Shown piece by piece: positions 31,801 through 39,217 of a stretch of 64,000 nucleotides of DNA. Within the stretch, counting starts at the first letter, position 1, and every line of letters starts with the position of its first letter. Both the position numbers and the translations under genes were made by a program. The notes under the pieces were generated by a model. The model was not told the origin of the DNA, ran no database searches, and worked only from the letters and a program-made list of their open reading frames with translations. Origin of the DNA: Macrostomum hystrix (lineage: Eukaryota > Platyhelminthes > Macrostomidae); NCBI GenBank assembly GCA_950097015.1, contig CATNEN010000003.1, positions 15,608,501 to 15,672,500 on the forward strand, written 5' to 3'.

Positions 31801-34800
31801 GAACCGACTGCTGCAGCAGCTTCTGGATAGTCAGCCGCCATCATCAGTTGCTGCTCAAGCGAGCAGTCTAGAAACCACCAAGTCCTCGGCTCGGCCAGAG
31901 AATCTAGACGGCCAGATCTTCACGGTGAACCTCCGTCCAGTGCGGACAACGTTCCAGGAGCTTCAGAAACTGCAGAAGAAGTGTTTAGGGCCGAGTTGCC
32001 AAAATGCGCGCAAAGTTGACGTCGGCAGTGCAGGAGCCGTCTCCGTCGTTCGCTTCGTGAGAACTCCAAGTCAAGTGGCGAGCAGAACTCTGACTGAGCT
32101 GTGCAAGGATGAGCAGCTCGGAGAGCCACTGATGGCCGTGACTTCTCGAACTGAGAGTAGAAAAGAATTAATTGATGTCATTCTGAAAGTGGAAGATCAG
32201 TGGCAGCGACTTTTTTACAATGAGTCTAAGAAGTTTGTGATAGAAGGGACCAATCATTTTCAAACTTCGGTAGAACTCGTCATTTTTGCCAAGCTTGAAG
32301 AGATTCACAACGCAGAATCTTCAGACACGACAGGAGAGCAAACGACGCAATGTCATGCAGAAAACTTTCAGCAGCAACTTCTAAAACTTTTGACAGGCAA
32401 TAAAGTGCAATTTACTAACCGTCTGAAGACTTTACTGGCACTCTTAAAGTCCATTTTGAATAAGCATCAGAATCAGAATCAGAATAAGCATCAGAAGTTC
32501 TTAGAAGTTGTCGCACTACTACAAAATCGGATGGAGTCCGGAGTGAATCAGTTTTCTTATTTTTCCTGCTGCTGCTGCGAACGAAATTGTGAAGTGGAGT
32601 GGACCCAACGGCAAGGTCACCAACAGCAGCCTGCGATTAAGTCTTTAAGATCCGAGTTTTTTTCGAACGGACCTGACATCATCAACAAAACTTGGCTTAG
32701 AGAACACATCTTCGATAGGCATTTAACTGAGGATAAGCATATGCGTGATGAGCTGCAGGGTGGTTCAAAATGCTGTCAAAAACGTTCCTGTGAAGTTCAG
32801 AAGTATCCAAGCTTCACTGTGGTTCGCTTCGTTGAAGATTCTGGATGCCACGACATAGAGAAAACTCTCAACAGTCTTCTCAACCTTCAGCAGCAACCAG
32901 CTCAGCAAGGTGACAGTCAGCAGCAACCAGCTCAGCAAGGTGACAGTCAGCAGCAACCAGCTCAGCAAGGTGACAGTCAGCAGCAACCAGCTCAGCAAGG
33001 TGACAGTCAGCAGCAACCAGCTCAGCAAGGTGATAATCAGCAGCAACCAGCTCAGCAAGGTGACAGTCAGCAGCAACCAGCTCAGCAAGGTGACAATCAA
33101 CAGCAACCAGCTCAACAAGGTGACAATCAACAGCAACCAGCTCAGCAAGGTGATCATCAGCAGCAGCAACCAGCTCAGCAAGGTGACAGTCAGCAGCAAC
33201 CAGCTCAGCAAGGTGATAATCAGCAGCAACCAGCTCAGCAAGGTGACAGTCAGCAGCAACCAGCTCAGCAAGGTGACAGTCAGCAGCAACCAGCTCAGCA
33301 AGGTGACAATCAGCAGCAACCAGCTCAGCAAGGTGACAGTCAGCAGCAACCAGCTCAAAGGTGGGACGAGCAGCTCAAAATTCCTTTGCTGGCCCTGTTG
33401 TCAAGACGGACTCGAGCTTTGGGCAAAGACGATGAGACGAGTCCACTAAGTAAAGAATTCGGGATTGCCTATAATTGCCCCAGCGAAAGATTGCCTGAAA
33501 AAGAGAAAGGGCATTCTCGTTCATTGAATTGTCAGGCGCAAAGTTGGAGTTTGCTTGGGTATATTGATCGATTTGAAACGGCATATGATGGCAAAGTAAA
33601 GTTGGATTGGAAAGATTGGGAATATATTGAACTATTAGTTTTCGATAACAAAAAAGAACAGCCAACTTCTGAGGGTCAGCAAAGTAAACTTCTCTCACAC
33701 CTCCATGACTCAGTTGAACATCTTGCCAAGGTATGGCCACACTACTGGCAAAATTCAGAAAAAAATAATGGGTGTGAACCAAATGAAAGAGACAAAAGAT
33801 TTAATGAGTTTCTGGAAACAATACTTAAAGAAAATGGTAAATCTGAATGGTTGGAACAGCCTTTAGAGCCACTATCAGAATTCGTCTGCGTGCACACCTG
33901 CACCTGCTCAGTGTACCAGCTGCCGGTGCTGACAGTCCCAATTCGACCAGTGCGCACCGTTCTTAGTGAGCTCAAGACCTCAGTGCACTCAGTGACTGCT
34001 CACGGATCTGGCCCTAGTGGAGTATCTGTTCTTTACTTCAGCCGTGCTCAACCAGAAAACCAGTCTAGCGTGAGTCTGTGCTCAGATCCACAGCTGGGAG
34101 AACCAGTTCTCACTTTGGGTCACTGTTCAAACTCAAGTACCTATGAGGTGCACGCCAGACTAAACGGAAGTTGGTTCCGCATCAAACCTGTCAAAGAACC
34201 CGACCCTTTTGAGCAAGTCTTCACGGCTGCAGCAGACTCAAAGCTGCTGATCGATCTGGTGGTGTTTCAGAAGGCTCAGAAACACGAAACAGGACAGTCA
34301 AGCTCGCTGATTCAGGACTTGAAAAATTTACAGAACAATCAGCAGCAGCAACTAGCTCAGAAAGGTCTGCAACAACAAATCGAGATTGATCCGATGAAAA
34401 AACTGCTGGATTCTCTGATGATGGAACTGATGAAAATCCTGAAAGACGCAACTGAGCCTTGTGAAAGAGGCTCTCAATTGTGTCACGACAAGGACCTTAA
34501 CGGAATGCTGGATTTTCTAAACTTTATTTTAGAGAAGTCAATGCAACCAGCAGTCACCACATTCCACGACAAGTGCCTCGAACACCATAGTCAAGATAAT
34601 TGTAAGTGTATGCCTTTTCTCCAACTGACACCGGGCAACATAGTTAAAAACAAATGTAACAAATGTAGCAATAATGCTACTGAATGCAGTAATGAGAACT
34701 GCACTGAAAAACGTGAGTTTAGCGTTCTCTACCGCGATAGAGTACGTAATCGTAATGGAAAAAATCAGAAGCCTGTACAAAACAACAACGATAATTTTGG

Positions 34801-36475
34801 TTCACCAGAAATCGTCGTGTCCCACAAGGGTCGAAACTCAACGGACGGTCAGTACGCGACCTTCGTGCGGCATTCAGGCATCTGGTACCGCATTTTATAT
34901 GGTGAAGTCAAACAAGAAGATCCGTACACAAATGCCGAGGGATTCGATATTGTTATCGAAGTTTTTAAACACAGTTCGACTGAAGCAACAAAGGAAACAA
35001 TCGATCAACTCGCCAAAAGGCTGACGCCTCTTGCTGAGTATCTCGGATGCTCCGGTTATGTCAACGCTATCGTGCAGATGCTCTACTGGATGAGAGTAAA
35101 GTCCGATTCATTCCTCGCACAATCGGAGGTGTCAAAGAAGCTGCTCAAGCTGCTGGATGCCATGGATGAGTCGAAGACCAAGCTCGAATCGACTCTCGAA
35201 GTACAGCAGGTGTTGCGCAGCAGGCAGGACCAAGGCCAGATCCCGCTAGACACTGAGCTGACAGCTGTTGAGTGCGCATTGTATCTGATCTCGCAGATGC
35301 CTTCAGAACTGGCTCAGAGATTCCTGATCATCGAGTGCGACTTGAGGGAGCTCCTCGAGTCGAGGAAGAAGCCCAGACGGTCCGATATCAACCTGGCGAG
35401 CCTTCAGGTGGACAGCCAGCAGCTGAGGGGGCCCGTGTCCATCGTGTGCCTGAACCGGCAGTCATCGGGAGAAAAGTGCCTCGCGCCCGTCAGTCTGGGC
35501 TCCCACCCGGTTATGGGGAGTGCATTCATCGCCGAGTCACGGAGCCGAGTCTCTGGACGTCACGTGACCAGCGTGTTGCTTGAAGACGGACTCTGGCACA
35601 GGATTGATGGGGCCCGGATGATTGCGGACAAGGATCCAGCCAGAAGCTCAGAGTTCGACATCCTACTGGTTGCCTATCGCAGACCATGGACCACAGCGGA
35701 TAGTGTAAAGAAATCTTCCGTAGAGACCCTTCGAATCATTCCGGTCTCCCTAATTCACTACTGCATTCTGAGAAACAATGACGACAGAGCTTACACGTCG
35801 GCTAAGGACCACAAGAATGTCGGCTACGCAAACTGCATCGCTCAGATGCTCTACTGGATGCGAGAGAAGGCTGCAGAGCCAAACGACTTTCTCAAAGATG
35901 ATCAACTTGGTTCAGAAGTGCTGCTTCTCTTGAACAGAATGAAACAGTCAGGCCAGGAGTCAGTTTCCAGCCTGCTGTCAGCCGTGAGACAGAAGCAGCC
36001 GGGCCTCTTTCCAGTTGGGCAACAGTGCGACTGCATCGAGTTCCTCCAGGAGCTTCTCAAGCTTGTGAAATTCAATGAGGGTGTTCTCACCAGCTTCGGG
36101 GAAGGTCAATGGTTTGACCGCCGTATCAATGAAAATGAATCTGGCGATTGGTCGACTAATGTCGATAAGCAACAAAGAACTATTAAGAATGGCGAGTTCA
36201 CCATTATCGCCTTCGAGCGAGTTGCAGAGACGGAAAAATTGTTCAACAAGGTCAATCTAGAAGAAGACCAAACTTATGGCCAGCCAGTCATCATCGTGTC
36301 CCACAGGGGCGAATCAATGGAGGAAGGGCACTACGTAGCCTATGTAAAATTCAGCCAAGAATGGTACTGCATCGATGACCAGAAGTCAGGTGCACAAAAG
36401 AAAAATCCTGGCCAAGAATTATATGACATTGTACTGGTTGTGCTGCAGAAAAAAGTGACACCACAGGACACTTAA
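28826..36475 (+). CDS. Giant NERD-like nuclease, SF1 helicase and USP-like protein (right copy)
   Basis: One frame of 2,549 aa. The N-terminus has expanded Ala-Glu-Asn-Ser-Gly-Gly-Ser-Gln units. The nuclease has Glu105/Glu107, Asp157 and Glu170-x-Lys172. The helicase has one P-loop, Gly348-Tyr-Leu-Gly-Thr-Gly-Lys354-Thr (Leu replaces the left copy's Pro), Asp561-Asp562 as motif II, Arg661 in Arg-Asn-Thr-Gln, and a motif-VI-like Ser-Arg-Ala-Arg at 879-882. USP-like lobes follow. The Cys-box residue is Asp917, Gly2077 and Gly2333, and Gln2400-Cys-Asp-Cys-Ile-Glu-Phe-Leu matches the USP QQD-EFL motif. His2502 sits in Gly-His-Tyr-Val-Ala-Tyr-Val, followed by Ile-Asp-Asp. No intron is needed. In-frame indels against the left copy suggest selection on the frame. 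No TATA box was seen upstream. Confidence 0.87.
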   Translation: MAENSGGSQIAENSGGSQMAKNSSSQMAENSGGSQRRAGMEEVREHIQQWMQWSQKASQRQQADSQEPKPCMLMVPPTFIPEYKAYGEDSASKDENDQRLGDRLELEVFKHLQSIESFGIALHKVDAQVYSHRDKTTKTTTTFQMDETLRPEGKNCDFVCLYSEGILLIECKAGNSKADASEQFKATFDWIDKKIFNHLNITEGERENLKFHKIMAKYNKSNNEDEFQLRFVPIPEDGQFKGSEEGTSHLNNFFQLSNDAKPGLLSPSGQKFIDLVKLLVFSRPEHHYSNAKHIEFLNDKLWRQELWTRKILGLRDKESPKDFKGHVFFSQEQKEVLSSSEQCLLISGYLGTGKTTVLFQTAIERALGGKECLLVASEDVLNDFEAFWNTLLIPIVVDELEIDKFDSIVKELENSTRPVLLFGECDRLNEVRNNEIIESEEIDNFDELRKTITDDHTRSCYLLLSKNNDKYYKEFMETARARITCMNWSLFLRELELCSKLQSEAFMSDKEKLTNAENDAKNKREMDDAIDKREKLAEKLVPLFLDFLKQKYKEVPGLLLDDFPVFCSREHQCIREALLQFVLFRAKEQSFTWLTAQHRPHGIQYPWEGDELILKDRNAPIEDVSPDLSDIKQRLTQHQPDQQSGTENAVLKEVQLLHIARNTQNIADYWQQGIQASSRLKVQVAHQYPGYQVQEIKFHNITDLLLQLNHYLSRSILRYLSLDDVVLITSNSVYSRLKVLKEPICLKFEKMRIEVRKDAIREIHKYKKKREKHITDVPQILFQKFSKKGQVVESRSVRVVSVSDAVGCEYPVVIYLHGNFSQYPNQLGFTENFEYIEKRFAEGANCDCESRYGGYEEATAGLDLAMSWAQHANALMACSRARVKLYVCAHHLSPFWHDRRFCALKQDVGDRAHDGVDCVNSVVQALHWMRLMEPTCLPGRLDSLLCELLDSMQSMGSSGGDQKMLQGPVTALLQHVQSKSRQFALAVERGRQNRLLQQLLDSQPPSSVAAQASSLETTKSSARPENLDGQIFTVNLRPVRTTFQELQKLQKKCLGPSCQNARKVDVGSAGAVSVVRFVRTPSQVASRTLTELCKDEQLGEPLMAVTSRTESRKELIDVILKVEDQWQRLFYNESKKFVIEGTNHFQTSVELVIFAKLEEIHNAESSDTTGEQTTQCHAENFQQQLLKLLTGNKVQFTNRLKTLLALLKSILNKHQNQNQNKHQKFLEVVALLQNRMESGVNQFSYFSCCCCERNCEVEWTQRQGHQQQPAIKSLRSEFFSNGPDIINKTWLREHIFDRHLTEDKHMRDELQGGSKCCQKRSCEVQKYPSFTVVRFVEDSGCHDIEKTLNSLLNLQQQPAQQGDSQQQPAQQGDSQQQPAQQGDSQQQPAQQGDSQQQPAQQGDNQQQPAQQGDSQQQPAQQGDNQQQPAQQGDNQQQPAQQGDHQQQQPAQQGDSQQQPAQQGDNQQQPAQQGDSQQQPAQQGDSQQQPAQQGDNQQQPAQQGDSQQQPAQRWDEQLKIPLLALLSRRTRALGKDDETSPLSKEFGIAYNCPSERLPEKEKGHSRSLNCQAQSWSLLGYIDRFETAYDGKVKLDWKDWEYIELLVFDNKKEQPTSEGQQSKLLSHLHDSVEHLAKVWPHYWQNSEKNNGCEPNERDKRFNEFLETILKENGKSEWLEQPLEPLSEFVCVHTCTCSVYQLPVLTVPIRPVRTVLSELKTSVHSVTAHGSGPSGVSVLYFSRAQPENQSSVSLCSDPQLGEPVLTLGHCSNSSTYEVHARLNGSWFRIKPVKEPDPFEQVFTAAADSKLLIDLVVFQKAQKHETGQSSSLIQDLKNLQNNQQQQLAQKGLQQQIEIDPMKKLLDSLMMELMKILKDATEPCERGSQLCHDKDLNGMLDFLNFILEKSMQPAVTTFHDKCLEHHSQDNCKCMPFLQLTPGNIVKNKCNKCSNNATECSNENCTEKREFSVLYRDRVRNRNGKNQKPVQNNNDNFGSPEIVVSHKGRNSTDGQYATFVRHSGIWYRILYGEVKQEDPYTNAEGFDIVIEVFKHSSTEATKETIDQLAKRLTPLAEYLGCSGYVNAIVQMLYWMRVKSDSFLAQSEVSKKLLKLLDAMDESKTKLESTLEVQQVLRSRQDQGQIPLDTELTAVECALYLISQMPSELAQRFLIIECDLRELLESRKKPRRSDINLASLQVDSQQLRGPVSIVCLNRQSSGEKCLAPVSLGSHPVMGSAFIAESRSRVSGRHVTSVLLEDGLWHRIDGARMIADKDPARSSEFDILLVAYRRPWTTADSVKKSSVETLRIIPVSLIHYCILRNNDDRAYTSAKDHKNVGYANCIAQMLYWMREKAAEPNDFLKDDQLGSEVLLLLNRMKQSGQESVSSLLSAVRQKQPGLFPVGQQCDCIEFLQELLKLVKFNEGVLTSFGEGQWFDRRINENESGDWSTNVDKQQRTIKNGEFTIIAFERVAETEKLFNKVNLEEDQTYGQPVIIVSHRGESMEEGHYVAYVKFSQEWYCIDDQKSGAQKKNPGQELYDIVLVVLQKKVTPQDT
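32889..33355 (+). repeat. First Gln/Pro-rich coding array, right copy
   Basis: About sixteen 30-bp units (CAGCAGCAACCAGCTCAGCA then AGGTGACAGT), giving Gln-Gln-Gln-Pro-Ala-Gln-Gln-Gly-Asp-Ser. It stays in frame and is likely disordered linker between USP-like lobes. Confidence 0.95.
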
Positions 36476-36482
36476 CTAATGT

Positions 36483-36671
36483 GTGAGTGAGAGCCAAGTT
36501 TCAGCATCGACACCGCTAGGTGTGACCATTTTTCCTATTTTGATTGCCTTTCTGATTGCAACTTTTCTCTTAATTGGATTGCCAGTGTTTCATTTAGCAG
36601 GTGAGATAAGGGACAGGATATTCAATAGCCTGATCATTTGGCGGGATGACTTTTTGAGGTGGCAAAAGTGA
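36483..36671 (+). other. ATG-less ORF with one membrane segment, right copy
   Basis: Counterpart of 11935-12122, with Phe/Leu and Ser-Asn/Asn-Ser changes. It starts with GTG and the in-frame stop TAA lies at 36477-36479. The reading frame cannot be joined to the giant ORF without splicing or a frameshift. Confidence 0.35.
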
Positions 36672-36901
36672 CAATAAGTACTTCTATTAATGCGACCGTC
36701 TCGTCCGTAGATGAGTCTATCACCTGTTACTAGCTATAGGTGCTTTTAGAGTTGCTCTGCTCAATGCCGATGCTGCTAACCGGAAACCCTGGCAACCAAT
36801 TTTGAAAAACAGCTTTGAAAACCAAATTACCAGTAACTGATCACTTTATTACTCCAATAATTTATTTACAACTCATGCTACAAGTTTGCTAAATGAGAAC
36901 A

Positions 36902-37766
36902 CAGTGGCGCAGCCAGGATTTTTTCTAGAGGGGGGTAGCGACTCTAAGGCGACACTACCAAGGGGCACCACTACCAAGGGGCACCACAGCCAAGGGGCAC
37001 CACTACAAGGGGCACCACAACCAAGGGGCACCACAGCCAAGGGGCACCACAGCCAAGGGGCACCACAGCCAAGGGGCACCACTACTAAGGGGCACCACAG
37101 CCAAGGGGGCACCACTACCAAGGGGCACCACAGCCAAGGGGCACCACAACCAAGGGGCACCACTAGCAAGGGGAACCTCTACAAGGGTCACCACAACCAA
37201 GGGGCACCACAACCAAGGGGCACCACAGCCAAGGGGGCACCACTACCAAGGGGCACCACAGCCAAGGGGCACCACAGCCAAGGGGCACCACTACAAGGGG
37301 CACCACAACCAAGGGGCACCACAGCCAAGGGGCACCACAGCCAAGGGGCACCACAGCCAAGGGGCACCACTACTAAGGGGCACCACAGCCAAGGGGGCAC
37401 CACTACCAAGGGGCACCACAGCCAAGGGGCACCACAACCAAGGGGCACCACTAGCAAGGGGAACCACTACAAGGGTCACCACAACCAAGGGGCACCACAA
37501 CCAAGGGGCACCACAGCCAAGGGGGCACCACTACCAAGGGGCACCACAGCCAAGGGGCACCACAGCCTAGGGGGCCCCACTACCAAGGGGCACCACAGCC
37601 AAGGGGCACCACAACCAAGGGGCATCACTATCAAGGGGCACCACAACCAAGGGTCACCACTACCAAGGGGCACCACTACCAAGGGGCACCACTGCCAGGG
37701 GGCGCCACATAGGTTCGTCAGCTGATTGGAGGGCGCATTGCCCTGCTACCCCCTGGCTACGCCCTG
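36902..37766. mobile_element. hAT-type MITE, right-arm copy with longer minisatellite
   Basis: Termini are CAGTGGCGCAGCCAGGAT and, inverted, CAGGGCGTAGCCAGGGG. Target duplication is TGAGAACA (36894-36901) and TGAAAACA (37767-37774). It is the inverted twin of 11093-11705 at the same relative position, but 865 bp rather than 613 bp because the inner 16-bp array is longer. The 279-codon frame through it is repeat-encoded. Confidence 0.88.
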
Positions 37767-38301
37767 TGAAAACAGCAATAAAACTTTTCCTTTATGACAC
37801 TGTGTCAATTTTTTATCCAACATTTTAGCCATGCTGTATTGCTTATTTTATCGCACCAAATCACTAAACCAGTGTTTATGCGTCATTAGTCCAGATCATT
37901 TTAGTACATTTAGTATCATTAGTCAATGAATAGTACTTTTATATACACGTCAATAGCCGTTTGATGTACGAAGACAGGTGAATGATTTGGACTTGATTCC
38001 TAGTTATCCAAGCTATAATTCTCGCACCACTTTTTGCCTCAAATATTTATGATTTGCAAGGCAAATTTTGAATTTACTCCTGTGACTGGTTTTTCGTTTA
38101 AGAAATCACGTTTTTTAAGTTTTTTTAAAATGAGTGTTTTTTTTTATAAATGGTTTAATGGTTTTAATTAACTGGTTAATTTAGGTGATTTGTACTGCAA
38201 AAAATTAAGTTTTTTTGATCCAATTTAATTTAGTTTTTAAGCCATTTCGTAGCTCTAAAAAGCTTGTTTGATCTCTATTCATTTTCTGCTTAGAATATAG
38301 G

Positions 38302-39212
38302 ATATCTTAATAACTGACAGTGATTCTATGGGCATAAATTATCAGTTGAAGGAGGAAGCGAAGAAACTTTTTCATACGACTTTAGAAATTATAGTTGACA
38401 ATAAATTGAGAAGCACAAACTCTGGTGACTTCGCATACAATGTGGTAGATCAGCTCGCAGACGAGTTCGTGCCGCTATTTTTGGACTTCCTAAAACAAAA
38501 GTACCAGGAAGAAGTTTTACTCCTTGACGAATTTCCAGTTTTCTGCAGCAGGGAACATCAGTGCATCAGGGAAGCGCTGCTTCAGTTTGTGCTGTTCAGA
38601 GCCAAAGAGCAATCATTCACTTGGCTGACTGCTCAGCACAGACCCCATGGCATTCAGTATCCATGGGAAGGTGACGAACTCATTTTAAAGGACCGCAATG
38701 CTCCCATAGAGGATGTCAGCCCTGATCTGTCCTACATTAAACAGCGGCTCACACAGCACCAGCCAGACCAGCAAAGTGGAACAGAAAATGCAGTGTTCAA
38801 AGAAGATCAGCTATTTCACATCGCACGGAACACCCAAAACATCGCCGACTATTGGCAACAAGGGATTCAAGCTCCCAGCACGCTAAAAGTGCAAGTGGCT
38901 CATCAGTATCCCGGCTATGAAGTTCAGGAAATCAAGTTTCACAACATCACTGACCTCTTGCTCCAATTGAATCACCATCTGAGCAGATCAATTCTCAGAT
39001 ACTTGAGTTTGGATGATGTTGTGCTGATTACAAGCAACTCGGTGTACTCACGCTTAAAAGTACTAAAATAACCGATCTGTTTGAAGTTTGAGGACATGAG
39101 AATTGAAGTTCAAAAAGACGGGTTTCAAGTAGAGAAAGACAAAAAAATGCTCAGCAGCAAGCTGAGAAGACCCCGAATTCAGAGGAGATGAAAGTTGCTA
39201 AAATTCCTCAAA
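38302..39212 (+). pseudogene. Third copy fragment of the giant gene (helicase part)
   Basis: It starts abruptly at GATATCTTAATAACTGACAG, corresponding to Asp-Ile-Leu-Ile-Thr-Asp of the left gene. It runs through the Leu-Leu-Asp-Glu-Phe motif II and Ala-Arg-Asn-Thr-Gln-Asn. At 39069 a GAA glutamate codon of the other copies is TAA, and further on a frame slip near 39140 adds damage. It then continues to Lys-Ile-Pro-Gln-Ile and is cut by the satellite. The end segment (Ser-Glu-Glu-Met-Lys-Val-Ala) resembles the left copy more than the right. Confidence 0.92.
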
Positions 39213-39217
39213 TTACT

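Larger units (their letters stand above)
28508..38297 (+). repeat. Large palindrome, right arm
   Basis: Inverted partner of 10554-21690. Order from the inner edge: upstream flank, giant gene, membrane-segment ORF, MITE, AT-rich outer flank ending at ATTTTCTGCTTAGAA. Substitutions and length changes are spread along the arm, so it is a genuinely diverged copy. Confidence 0.95.

Noticed and set aside
36886-37725. 279-aa Gly/Pro/His-rich ORF
   Set aside because: Frame through the MITE's 16-bp minisatellite; starts in MITE flank and has no partner of the same length in the other arm.
10554-38297. Palindrome as an assembly artefact
   Set aside because: Arms differ by substitutions, array lengths, a 1.1-kb module duplication and the homopolymer length, which a mirrored misassembly would not produce; long reads would still be the proof.
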